This document shows positions 11,020-27,615 of a stretch of DNA of 64,000 nucleotides, in pieces. The DNA comes from Ramazzottius varieornatus (Eukaryota > Tardigrada > Eutardigrada > Parachela > Ramazzottiidae): positions 264,123 through 328,122 of the forward strand of contig BDGG01000011.1 in NCBI GenBank assembly GCA_001949185.1, given 5' to 3'. The translations under genes were made by a program, and so were the position numbers. The stretch's first letter is position 1; each line of letters opens with the position of its first letter. The notes under the pieces were generated by a model. The model made no database searches. It had not been told where the DNA came from and worked only from the letters and a program-made list of their open reading frames with translations.

Positions 11020-13136
11020 TGCGATGGTTTAGACGTACCAGCAACAGCAGCACTAAAAGCCTAGTACAACTTTCTAGTTTAAGTTACAATTTCTCCTCGA
11101 GATAGCCAGAAGGTCCCGAGGAGTCAGTCTTCGGAACGAAACACTCGTTGTTTCAACGGTGTTGGGAACAGTACTGTACACTCTTCCAGATTTGCGTCAT
11201 AATGCTAGGCTAAAATATTGCACGACAATCGTTTAGTACTGCAACCTCTCGTCGTCGCTAACGAGTGGAGTAGACGCGTAATACTGCCCGGGATAGCTTG
11301 TTTTTTACTGAGTAACAGACGTCAAGGAACATCTGGTAGGCAATTTGCGTTCAAAGCTCGACGCAATCTGCGCCGAACCTCGTAATCACACTTGAAAGCT
11401 GTCAGAACTAGCGGCCACAGCCAGTTCCATCCCGACTTGGCTCGAGAAGCAAGATAAACAACTGAAACGAGGAAACGGTTCACAGTTAGTACAGTGTCAA
11501 TTGACATTTGACCCCTTTGGAGTTTGGACCCCGCGTAGCCTCTAAGTCCACCCTGGGTTCGTTTGGGGCCAACATTGAGCTACTGGTTGAGCCTTTGGGC
11601 AGCCCTCCTGCCGCCTGAACTATTGATTTTAGCCGGTTTTATTAGGCTGACTTTTTGACTGGCTGTTCAGAACGTGACGTATCAGCACGCCTGACGCCTG
11701 TGTAGGGTGACGTACAAGGCTCATATGCGATCGTTTGATCGCTCTGACTGACACGTGCTCGCAGTCTTCGGACTGGTGCCCGAAAGAGCTTCCCAAACTT
11801 CCGAAAACTGCTGACTCACACAGCACTCTGGCAAGCTCTTCCGGGATTTTCCCTCAGTTCAACTTGCCTATATTGTAGGCAACGTTGTCTGTGCACTGTG
11901 CTTGCTGGCACAGAAACGTACGCCGTCGTACAACACTCGTTTGATACGAACCATATACATTCACTCGCGGCGGGCACGGCGGTGTTTTGAATTATTAAAA
12001 GTGGCTATACTATTGATGTTCTGTGCGACAGGAGGACCCAGCAGCAATATTTCGGTTCCGGCAGCCTATTTGTGGTCACAACGTTTTTTAGCTCCGAACC
12101 AGGCTTTTTCGACATGAATTTTCCAGCAGTTTTAAGGGGCATTGAGTGCTAGCTTCGCCACGGATAGAAGTTACACAAAACTGTTCGCGCTTTTGAGAAG
12201 AGCTTGCCGAAAAATCTGGGGGTGATTAGTAGCTGAAGCACCCCCACATGGGAGTTTATTGTTAGAACAGATGCAGACGCACATTCGGGCCGTATGATGT
12301 CGTTGTGACGTCAAAAGTCTGTCAGTCGGAACTTCGAATCACTTCAGACTTGTCTGACGAAGTCATCTGACCACTGGTCACAATGGTGTCCCTCGATGTT
12401 TGCTACACTACATTGCATCAGCCGTTAAACTTTGCCCTTGGGGTCCCAAAACCTTAAAGTCGATTCCTGAACAATTTGGTCGACGATCGTTATGCCCAAA
12501 AACGGGCTGCCGTATCTCCTTTCCATACACTCATTTTACGGATCCACAGCATTACATTATCCACAGCAAAATTGAAAATTCGCACTTACGCAACTCCAAA
12601 AGAGGAAACGTTGATTAAATCTCGATGCCATTCGCTCATCATAACTACTGGCTGCTCCATATAACCCTTGCGAATCATAATGTATTCATATAGTCGCACA
12701 AAGTATTCGTAGTGGCTCGGTGCACGAACTTCTACACGAACAATTTCTTGTGCACGAGCATTTAGTGCGTACCATGATTAATATGAGTGACAGCTCGTGC
12801 AGATTTTTCCTTTACCAAAAGTGTGTTCTGGTTAATGCTAGCTGACAACGAGTTCCACATCTGCATTTGTCAAAAGAGATTCTGTAAACGTGATTAATTC
12901 ATCCACCAGAGATCATTCGTGGTGAATTTAATGAACAATGACAAACTTTATCTACAGTGCGGCTGACAAAAATTGGTCCATTTGTCATAAAGGATTTGTT
13001 TATTTAGTTCTGCGGGAAAGTGATCGATAGCGATGGGAAAGATAGCGGACCACCAGAATGAACCTTCGTTCTTCGTCGTGCACCCTCCGCAGTTCAGTTT
13101 TGCACGATTCCTCCCTCATCTACAATTTGCGCTAAG
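11020..13136. other. Between opsin 5' end and the 7TM remnant
   Basis: Should contain the opsin promoter on its left side. I could not pick out a TATA box or a firm regulatory motif. One possible orphan exon is listed at 11322-11461. Otherwise no gene was recognised. Confidence 0.4.
11322..11461 (-). CDS. Possible orphan 3' exon, 7TM-like tail
   Basis: After a good acceptor (CTCGTTTCAG) the frame reads to a stop at 11322. It contains a Trp-rich hydrophobic stretch (GWNWLWPLVLTAF) followed by a basic tail (DYEVRRRLRRAL). This resembles the end of helix 7 and the cytoplasmic helix of a class A GPCR, but the NPxxY motif is absent and I found no upstream exons on this strand. It may be a gene remnant. 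Confidence 0.2.
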
Positions 13137-13742
13137 ATGAATATTATGTCTCACCCTTTGGTACCAAATGTCACTTCCTACAACGCGACAACCTCTGCTG
13201 CCCTACGAACTGCGAGTCTAGCCTGTTGGCTAGCGTTCTCAACACTGATTGGACTGTGTTTGCCTTTATGGGTTCTGATCAGAAGTTCTGACGTCCGAAC
13301 ACCCTTTACGTATTAGGTTCTGAATATCCTGGCGGCTGGATTGGTTCTGGTTGTTTACGTTGTGCTGATGGCTCGTGACACCGGCTACGGAGTTTCAGGC
13401 GTTGGTTGGGCGTTGTGCCTGTTGGTCGATACTCTGCTCAGTTTGGTATCGTTGGTCCTAGTTTACACTGAACTTGCCATCAGTCTCGCTCGCACCAGGG
13501 CCCTCTTCTTCCCTCCGCACTTTCGCAGCCATCAGCAAAAACATTGCGCCAAACGCCCTTGCATTGTAATCTGGGTGTCTGCGTCCGTCCTTGTGCTGCC
13601 GTTCTTGATATCGAATTATGAGTACGAGTGCCGCCAAGCAGAACCCATCGGACTATGCCTCGGTTTATCGCGCATTTTTCAGCCTAACTACTTTAAAGTC
13701 CTTGCTACTTTCTCTGCATACCTCCGGTGTCAATCGTATTGA
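13137..13742 (+). pseudogene. Class A 7TM receptor remnant with an in-frame stop
   Basis: The ATG at 13137 opens a frame with two N-glycosylation sites (NVTS, NATT), helix 1, an intracellular loop of the LRTP type (VRTPFTY), helix 2, helix 3 ending in YTELAISLARTRALFF, helix 4 and an extracellular Cys-containing loop. TAG at 13314-13316 (codon 60) interrupts the start of helix 2, exactly where the protein pattern otherwise continues. Helices 5-7 are not cleanly recoverable. A downstream frame at 13897-14166 with a hydrophobic run and a basic RGYQRQRVARKK stretch may be the decayed helix 5 and third loop. I infer a pseudogene; ligand unknown. Confidence 0.55.
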
Positions 13743-14557
13743 CGTATCCAATATTGTACCGAAAGTAGGCTAGTTTACAGAAAACTCTTCTTGTTTTCCG
13801 TCTTGCTTGCAGAACTATGTTGATTGCGTTGATCTAGCAGGCGACTTGCTAAATTTCACTTTCAAGATGAGCAGCTGAGGGCTATTTATCTCGAAAGTGA
13901 AATCAGCTGGTCTCATGCACGCTTCACTCGAGATCTCAGAATTTCACTTCTCAGTTGATTTCCGATTCCCCGTGCTTCTCATCGCGAGACATCTTTCCTC
14001 GGTCGGGGTTCTCAACACCTATTATCTTCGAGGATATCAGAGACAGAGAGTAGCTAGAAAGAAAGTCTGGAGTTCCAGCCCAGTCAGGAGGCAAAGTATG
14101 CCCACAAACCCACCCCGCAGAACTCGCGCATTTCCTGTTTGTTACGCGCTGTTTTCGAAATTCTGAATTTTACTCAATCACGTTTGATTTGGGGTATTCA
14201 AAATAATAAAGCAAGCAGTTTTCCACTTGAACAAGTTTTTGAACCCCATGGTACGGTAAGGTCACTGAAGTGCCCGAAACACCTGGTGCCCAGAGTGTTG
14301 ATGATTTGATAATGCGCTGCTTGCGTCCGACTTCGTTTGAACGCTTTGCGGGAGTTTGCGTCACATTTAGGAGAGTGATGACATGACACGGTAAACGAGT
14401 TGACTATAGACCGTCCCATCCGGGCTTCGGGGATGCGACCAATTACGAAAGCTGTGCAGGTCTTGGTGAGCGATTCTCCATCCTTCCGATGCAATACCTC
14501 GCGGATATACGGGCCATCTCAGGAAGTCACTGAAACGAAACTGCGATCAGCCTGCGT

Positions 14558-14791
14558 TTAGGAGAAAGACATAACCTCAACGGCAACACTTGCTGCTAGT
14601 GCTCCCGCTAACACTGAAGACACGAGGAGAAGACAAGTGACGAACAGAGGCGCAATTATTTGCGCGTTATAATGTGAGCTGCAAATCGGTTGATTAGGGG
14701 GTCCCCAACCGGGACGATCCGGCGGAGGTCGACTTTTGCCTCCACCCCAATAGGCTCCAGTTGTTTTTTCCAACTGTAAATCGAGCAGCAA
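14558..14791 (-). CDS. Doubtful small single-membrane-segment ORF
   Basis: A 77-codon frame has a Pro/Gly-rich front (GGGKSRPPPDRPGWGPP) and one strong hydrophobic segment (APLFVTCLLLVSSVLAGA) close to the C-terminus. No homologous family recognised. It could be a chance ORF or an exon of an unresolved gene. Confidence 0.2.
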   Translation of the reverse strand: MLLDLQLEKTTGAYWGGGKSRPPPDRPGWGPPNQPICSSHYNAQIIAPLFVTCLLLVSSVLAGALAASVAVEVMSFS

Positions 14792-15199
14792 CTATTCCGG
14801 CAAGTGCCAAAAGGGACATGTGGGTTCGGCCAATACAATTTCGGTCAATACAGTTGATAGACCATCACCAGGCAGTGCTTCGAGGTAGAAAGAGTTCGTT
14901 CAAGATTCTGAGAACGGAGTAGAGCAAATCCGGCGCATCATCCCCCTTATAGGCCGAATGCGGCGTCGCCCATGTCACATTCCGTAGGATATCGGGGTTC
15001 AAGAATCGGGTATTAATAGCATTCGAGCTACTTGTACTGCAAAGGCTGGCTCGATGATATGGTTATTCGGCTTTGTCAGGGAGACGAAGGGAAAAGCTTC
15101 CGTACGCACTGTGCCAAACAACTTCCCCAAAAAGAATATGAGATACCCCAATTTTGTTCTGCATACCAATTCTGTTATCGTACCATCGTTAACTACATC

Positions 15200-15929
15200 C
15201 CACCCAAGCCAACTCGCTACCACCTGGCATTTGGACGAGGAAAGAATGCTACATTCCCGTTCGTGCTTCCCGTTTCTCCATACAACTTTTCAAGCTGCTT
15301 CGACTGAGCTACAGTATGATTCGTTCAGTTATGGTGACAAGCTGATTGAAAAACTTGACTACTATGACTTCCAATGGGGAAGACATACCGCCAAGGCGTA
15401 AAACGCAGTCTGCAAAATTCCATGCTTAGTTCTTATCCTGACATTGATGTAAATAAACATATAACTATTCTAATAGCCGAAAAGAATTGAGAAGGACCAG
15501 AAAAGGTCCAAGCAAATTTGACAAACGATTTAAAACCGTCGAATAGGACCGTTTTGCTGGGAAAACTCGTTTTCGAAAAAATTTCTGACCGTCTTCCAGA
15601 ACGTTTGATTTGCGGTTCCAGCCACTTTTCTTTTAGCTCAATGTTTGTATTAATTGTTCTTGGTAACCGTACCGCGGAATGCCAACGCAAAACTGAGAAA
15701 CAGTTTTTCGAAAACGGATCCGAAGATGACAAAAGATGGTGCGTTTTTCACTCAGCACCTCCCCGAGGTTAACGTCGATCATGACTTTCCGTAAGCAGAC
15801 TTTTTGCCAATAATTTTCCGAGAGGCAGCAAAGAGAATGCTAAACCGGGGAAAATTGATTTCGAAGTGGAAAACTAATCGAGTCGAGCTGGCCTTGGAGA
15901 AATGAGTGGTAGCAAGTTGGCTTGGGCGG
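15200..15929. repeat. Inverted repeat pair, 24-bp arms
   Basis: Positions 15200-15223 (CCACCCAAGCCAACTCGCTA...) and 15906-15929 are reverse complements with 2 mismatches in 24, about 680 bp apart. Possibly the ends of a non-autonomous element; the inside has no recognisable coding sequence. Confidence 0.5.
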
Positions 15930-17382
15930 GCTGTATCTACGCATTCAGTTTCAGTTTTAGCCACAGCAGTACTCAGTGGTATTACTAGGAAATTATTGTT
16001 GATGACAATAATTGTTGTTAATGCGGTAGTTGATAAGCCTTCCTTCTCTTTCAAGCTCATGGGCGGACATGGCGAAGGCTGATCAATACATACAGGCTTC
16101 CGCCCTTATGTACATTGTTCTTCCTCGTAGGTTCCCTTAATGGCATTTCTGTCTTGACCATTCGCCATGTCCGGCTGTGGGCTTCTCCCGCATAACATGG
16201 CTGTATGAGCTACATGTTCTGTCTGAAAATCCTCTCGAGAAGATGTTCTCGATGAATAACTCTAGTTTCGCTCTTTATATCGCGCGAACTTCTTACCACC
16301 ATCCCACCGTTCATGCTTTTCTCTTTTTACTTCCAATAAAAAACTGGGGTCTCTGAGCTCGCTAACGGGGCTGTTGCAGCTCAGAGCAACAGGTGGAAGG
16401 CTGATGCGCTAAGCCGTCACTTCCGCCTCGGTCTCACACACAGACTGTGAGCCAGCTCTAGTTGCATCGACGACACCCATCGATGCGTTCAGACCGTCCC
16501 AAACTGCCCAAATAAAACTACACCCTTTTTTCTGCTTATCACGTTATGTTCATTGATAAATATTTTCACGAATATTGTACGTGTCCATCTATACCGTGGT
16601 AGATCTCCGGAACGTGCTGCGGGCATGTGAACGGGATTTTTAGCACCGTATCAGTGATTCAGTATGTTCGAAGCGGAAGAAGGAGGTCGACATCCGTTCA
16701 TAGGATACGGTGAGGAGTTTACTCGGTCCGTTTGGAGACTTTACCACCTGCAGACATACTTGGAAATGATACGTCTGTAGACACCCCAAAGGTGGTGGTT
16801 CCCAGAGACAGTTTCCGGGTCTGATGGTCCCTTCGCAATGCGACCTCTACGAGTTGCTGTGGCGATGTCAGGCTTTAACCTCGCTGTGTTACATTTGTCA
16901 ACTGAATAACGTCGTCGAGGTGCATAACTTGAGCTAGTTTTGGCTTTGCCATCCCTCGACTGAATCGAGCTGAATTGCCACTGATTCTTGGCCCAACAGA
17001 CTGCCGATTACCGACCCTTCGGCAACTTTCGTACGTCAAGCTGAGCTGCTGCTTGACGATTTAACTCCAAGTATTGCAGAGACATGCATCTTTACAAGCT
17101 GGATTAATTGTACTTTGGTCTGTAAGCCGGCATATCAAAGATGATCAGATTCTTGTACTAGAACCAACTGAAGAAAAACATGGTTGGTCGTATCGATAAT
17201 CTGGTTCTATGTAACTGCCCAGCAGTATACGTAAAGAAGGAGCTCATTGTTAAGCCATATCAGCTAGCCCGCAAACGGCAAGATCTGGATAAAGCTGAAT
17301 AGTGGGGTAATAGGAACACTGGAACTGAAGATTAGACTAGAAAAAACGAAAAGAAGAAAGGTAAAGTACCGCTGGAGGTACG

Positions 17383-22457
<5,075 letters not shown>

Positions 22458-25400
22458 TCTGTATTCGGAACCAGAACAACGCCGATTTTCGCTTCCACTT
22501 ATCTGTAATCAAAAATCAATCTATTACCAGCATAATGCGGTGTGATTAAATCCACGTGCGCTCCCCAATCAATAAAAAATGGCTGATTCTGGTTGATCGA
22601 TAGCAACGATGATTTTTCTTCACGTAGCGGAAAAATTTCCGAAAAGTCAACAATAATAAAAATTAATTGGCTATTTACACGGGAGAGGGTACAATTGACG
22701 TCACGGTACTTGATGGGACAATGGTGTCCTGCGATACAACTGGGTACTCTTGAGGCTACGATGCTCGAGCTACGGCATTCCACGTTAGCATTGCCTCCGT
22801 TCGGTTCGTCGCTTGACAGGACATTGTCTAGCGGCTCGTAAAATCGTACCTGAGCTGACAGGAATGACAATGGGCAAAGCCTGCAGCCTCAGCCATTTTG
22901 CGTCACTACACCATCGGCGTACTACCGTCAGATCACACAACCCAAGACCCAAGATATTTCCAACAGATCCCGCGTCACTTTTTCCCGCAAAGAAATTGCA
23001 GTATATTATTAACAGATATTTTAAGCATGTTGTGAAAAAAATGTGAAATCCGAAGACATGTTTTCAGATGGAACGGAGGAAGTTTAGCGTCATGTATTCG
23101 TCATGTAAAGCTTGCTGGGGAAAAGATGCCTTTCGATCGAGCCTACAGAGTCACTCGTGCGCTGGCATACACAGACGCATGTTTCCTCGTCCACCTTTTC
23201 TCTTCGGCGAAAGAGATGGAACGCGAGAACGTAATGCTTAAGCACAACATCAGCCCATCGTTGAGTAACACGTGGCGGATCGATGGGGATGTAACCAGGC
23301 TGTACAAAGAGTCTTTCAAGCACAAGCTGACATGCGACGAACCATCACTTATTCAGTCTAACACACATTATAACCCCCCTGAAAATCACCAAAGGTCTGG
23401 CTAAATTACCTCAATTTCTTCCCAACAAAAAGACTGTCAAGATTTTCGTGGTATAGACTCGTTCCCAAAGACGTCATACGAAGCTTCACATTCGCTCTCC
23501 AGTTTCAACATGTTTCATAATCGCCTATCAGGCAAATCAGAGAAGACAATGAGCGAACAAGCGACGCCATACCTGGTATATTCGTAGAAAACTCCCAGTG
23601 ATGACGGTAGCAGACGTTCCCGTTGGGTGTCGAATTTACGAAGAAAATTTCTAAAGACGGCCCAGCGGAAGTGTAAGAGTGATATTCCTTCCTTCTTTTC
23701 CCGAAAAACCCGGAGGTAAGTTTAGTTTCGAACAAGTCCACACCTTGTCACAGTGCAGTCCTACGAAAACTAGTTGAATATTATATACTTTTAGTGGTAA
23801 TGAGTGTACTCTAACAACATGGCAAACAAAGACAAGTTGTCGAAGTACATAACAAACAGGCTAAAACAGCTGCCGTCATCGAAAAGTTTCCCTAGGTTAC
23901 TCATGTAATATAATTCTCCGTGATCACCTGAACAACACCTCATACAGCAACATACCTACTGTTGATGCTGGGGTACTCTCACACAAGAATCGGAACAAGA
24001 TCGAGGCATGACAAGAGGAAAGAAGGAAAAGATGGGTTCAGACATAATATGAACCGACGTCATCGTTGGCTGTAGCAGATTGCCTTATCGCCTTGATCGC
24101 TCCATAAAACTTGACCGTAATGGCGATATGCTCGCAAGAGAGGAAAGACGCGTAAAATTCCCAAGGCCTGACATCACGTTTCCACCATAACCATAAACAT
24201 GAATTATCTCCCTTACATCTGCATAGTGAAATAGATGCTTCTCAGTCGACCGACGCAAGAGCTTTTGTCGTATCCAGAATGGTGACGGAGGATGGGTGGA
24301 AAATATTGCCAAGCTGGAATCGAACAGATGTGGAACTCATACACACACGTACGGTACACAGTCGAGGCACCTGTAATGCCGTAGGACCGATCTTCGGGAC
24401 ATAGGCAATGGCAGTGCCGTAACAAGACCTTATCGACCAGAAGCGGGGTTAAGGTAATGTCAAGAAGTGTAGGTACACAGTCGGTTATATATACGCTATA
24501 CTATCGTCAGGCAGTATTCTATGCACCAGCTGTTCCGTGAATGACAGAACGCCCCAGCGATTGTGTCGTCGAAACTATCAAATGCATGTACTGTTCTCAC
24601 AATCAACAGTTCGATCAATCGTCAGGAGAAGACTGCTTTTCCCATGTACGATCTGAAGCTCAATGATCAACTTATCAATGTACAAAAAACAGGAAGTTTA
24701 CTTCCTTGTTACGAAATAGCCACATCTCGCTTACGCTGTGAAGAGACTAATACCGTATGTGTAGCGCTTGGAGGAGCAGGCCTAATTTCGCATTAACCAC
24801 GTTCCAGTAACGTCAGAAGCATAACAGATCAGCAGTGGCATGGCGTCACACTGGAGTAAATTCCCCTAAACTGGGGGGACAGCTTATCGTTATTCATTAG
24901 CCAATGGATGACTCTCCAAGGGTAGGTCTGTTTTTGTTTCCGGGTTGGGACTTGGGAGCATGACTTGTCACGATTGAAATTGAAACACAGCCTTTGATGT
25001 TAGTTGTGAGTTTCATTACACATGGACGTTCATCTCGATAGGTTGGTCGTACTGTGCATTCACGTACAGATTCCGCGTGCATGCAACATGCCTCCAGCTC
25101 TCGACGGAGAACCCGGCATTTTGTGGTTGAGCGACTGGCGCTAACCGGCTCAGTTTGTTCAAACATGAAAGGTTGACTTGAAGTTGCCTCCAGTCACTTC
25201 GTATAAAAGTCCAGAAGTGGGCACACCTTTTCCGTCACGCCATTCAGCTTGTTAACCCCAAATTGGGACGAGACTCGAACTGGGCTTTTTCTCCTTTGAG
25301 CAAATATTGTAACACGCTTACATGGGAACATAATGGATCGCATGCATCCATGGGCATGGACGGGCGACGGCGAACCTGTCCGTACATACAGCAGATACGT

Positions 25401-26581
25401 TTTGCGCGAAACTTTCTCGGACAACCCTGGCTGTGTGTGGATGCATTAACCACACGATCGATAATATAGATGGAGCGATGTCACACCGTCGTCGCAGTTC
25501 TCGGTTTGTGCGGTCTATTTACTGCGTGCGCCACTGTAAACGAAGCTAGCACGACGGGGAACGGCAACGAAGTGCAGCCGGAAGCTGCCTTAGGAGACTG
25601 GAGCGAACAAGTCTGGGAAATGGAAAGCACAAGAGGGCGCCACCTCGTCTAAATTTCCTTCACCATCGATTTCCAGTCGAATGAATGCTCTATTCGCGGA
25701 GCATGTGCTAAACTAGCTAGTGGTCCTGACCACTGGGAAGGCCGATCGAGCAGTTAGTATTGTCCGATTAACTGGCGCATCTTTTAACAGAATAGAGTTT
25801 GCGGTAAAGCCATGACTGAACATTCTGATTAGCACTGAAATCGTGGGACTTATAAAGGCCTCGCTCGCTCGGCCTGAATATACTGGGTACAGCTGAATAA
25901 CCGAAAAGCTTTTCGGTTTTCTCAGTTTCATTTTACTGAAGAATTATTGATACACGTTACTACAGAATTTGGTTTCAAGCTGGATGATACTGGTAGTTTA
26001 GGATGGAAGAAAAAAGCACAAGCAGACTACACAGATTTGAAGCGAGCTGTGATGTTTTGACCAGAACCAGTACTGTATTCTCTCCGGTAATCTCCGTACG
26101 TCACAGCCGATATTTATGTTAGGGAGTTTGCGAAGCAAGCTGTCAACTTTTCATTTACGTCACCTCACTAGGTCATTCTGACGAAAATTTGTGAACACTG
26201 ATTTACTCTCCCGAAGCGAAGTTTCTAAGTCCGGTTCTTCAATCTACTCATCCTTCACAGTAATCGTACAAGCATGTTAGAAAATCAGAGTGGGACCCGA
26301 ACAAAAAAGTTTTGCTAGAAAGAATGCAACAAATAGCTCAATGCGAATCACACTTACGATTGATTGCTTATGCTTGATTGAGTGTGAGGACGACACGGTT
26401 TTGCCGATGTGGCGTACACCGCAATCTCCCTGTTACATCGTTTGTAGAAACCGTTCGAGTGACGTACGGAGATTACCGGAGAGAATACAGTACTTGAAAT
26501 GAGGTCCAAGCAAATTAAAGCGGCGATTGCGGAAAACCCCGTTATGTATCCGGTAATATTTTCGAGAAGACGATGGCGTTT
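22458..26581. other. Upstream of CMIP and around a small secreted ORF
   Basis: Four kilobases with no firm gene. The part next to 22457 probably holds the CMIP promoter and 5' UTR. Scattered minus-strand frames at 24897-25166 contain several cysteines but no recognisable family. One signal-peptide-like start at 25470 is listed separately. Confidence 0.4.
25470..25652 (+). CDS. Possible small secreted protein or first exon
   Basis: The ATG at 25470 opens 60 codons starting with a credible signal peptide (VVAVLGLCGLFTACATVN) followed by an acidic, Glu/Gly/Asn-rich tail. No family recognised, no dibasic peptide layout, and no convincing donor before the stop. It could be a complete small secreted peptide, or the first exon of a gene I cannot follow. 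Confidence 0.25.
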   Translation: MERCHTVVAVLGLCGLFTACATVNEASTTGNGNEVQPEAALGDWSEQVWEMESTRGRHLV

Positions 26582-26995
26582 TTAAGCGGTATCCACCGAC
26601 TGTCCGAAATATCTCTTGTAGGCGTCCGGGTCCGCAGCCGGATTCGCAGCTTGTCTCTTTAGTCGCCGAGGACCAATGCCACCATCCATAGCCGCCGTCC
26701 ATCGGCCTTCGCTCGGTAGGTATCCCTCTTCGTTGAAGAATCCACCAAAGGGCGTATAGGCTGGAGCGCCCGATGCTCCGGCGGATGGTAGGTCGTCCAC
26801 GGAGAAGAGGTCTTGGAGGTTGTAGTTGAACTTGGGGAAGCCCATGAAACCCACTCCGCCACGCTTTCCTGGCTGCCACGAGTTACTGTACTGGAAATGT
26901 TGTCCGTTGGCCATGGTCAAGAGCCCACTGAAACAGACCACGAATAACTCAGCTATCAAGATTCTTCTGAAGAAGGAATATCCGTCGGCTGTCAT
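26582..26995 (-). CDS. Corazonin-like neuropeptide precursor
   Basis: Secreted prepropeptide of the corazonin/AKH/GnRH superfamily, released by neurosecretory cells. A single coding exon encodes 137 residues: a signal peptide of about 31 residues ending LLTMANG, then at once QHFQYSNSWQP followed by GKR (nt 26902-26861). The Gln would cyclise to pyroglutamate and the Gly would amidate the C-terminus, giving an 11-residue peptide. FQYS and W8/9 spacing match arthropod corazonin (QTFQYSRGWTN), while QH at the start and the P before G recall GnRH. The rest is a precursor-associated peptide with further basic sites (GPRRLKR, YKR). A TATA-like box lies about 90 bp upstream. The receptor-type gene at 49.6 kb is a candidate partner. 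Confidence 0.9.
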   Translation of the reverse strand: MTADGYSFFRRILIAELFVVCFSGLLTMANGQHFQYSNSWQPGKRGGVGFMGFPKFNYNLQDLFSVDDLPSAGASGAPAYTPFGGFFNEEGYLPSEGRWTAAMDGGIGPRRLKRQAANPAADPDAYKRYFGQSVDTA

Positions 26996-26999
26996 TTTG

Positions 27000-27615
27000 A
27001 CCGCAAAGTAAAAGAACTGCTCGTGAAGCTGAAGGAAGAAGACTGTCTGCTTTTACTGTTCGGATTCCTCTTTCAAAGCTCCAGCCTTTTATGCCTGTTT
27101 TTTCCGGAAGGCGTTAGTACCTGTAATTCGTATGGGCTCAGTTCGTCGTCTTCTGTGCTACATCGTGACAGGTAATTACCAGCCTACTCCCCGTTTACAT
27201 CCGCCTGAAGACCTTGCAGTGGAGTGCATACCTGAAACTGATGGTCGGCGACGTGGGCCGGTGCCTACCGTCCTGCCAGCTCGGTCGTGTTGTGCAAGAT
27301 ATTTCAGGTTTCCGATGACACCGACCATGAATCACCGGAATTAGAACGGCCTAACTACCTGTGATGAGACTCGTAGGTTGTTGCCATAGTGCAAAACACT
27401 ATCGGATGATGCCTGTTTTTGCGGCGAGATCGGTCCAGCCAGCGCGCTAACATTACGTCCGGGGTTTCCCCGCAATACGTCAGAGCTTATACGGCACACA
27501 AAAACAACCCTTATTTTGATACAACTGGTACACGACGTTTGCAATCGATGGCAAAAAAATATAATAACGTTGAAAGCATGACCAAGAAGCGTAAGTGCTC
27601 GAGCTAGTGCGCGGC
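27000..27615. other. Neuropeptide promoter region
   Basis: Lies between the corazonin-like gene start and the stop of the disordered-protein gene, both on the minus strand. Contains the TATA-like box listed next; no coding sequence recognised. Confidence 0.5.
27086..27094 (-). promoter_or_regulatory. TATA-like box for the corazonin-like gene
   Basis: CATAAAAGG on the minus strand, about 90 bp before the ATG, implying a 5' UTR of around 60 nt. Confidence 0.5.

Larger units (their letters stand above)
13743..17382. other. Gene-poor stretch downstream of CMIP
   Basis: About 3.6 kb with only weak coding hints: the possible 7TM fragment just described and a small putative membrane protein at 14558-14791. 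An inverted repeat pair is listed at 15200-15929. Nothing recognised in 16.1-17.3 kb. Confidence 0.4.

Noticed and set aside
22499-22870. Minus-strand 123-codon ORF just upstream of CMIP as an additional CMIP exon
   Set aside because: No splice donor in phase with the first CMIP exon and no similarity to the family's N-terminus; more likely 5' flanking DNA.
24897-25166. Cys-containing minus-strand ORF as a secreted cystine-knot or insulin-like peptide
   Set aside because: No signal peptide, no cleavage-site layout, and Cys spacing does not match a family I know.
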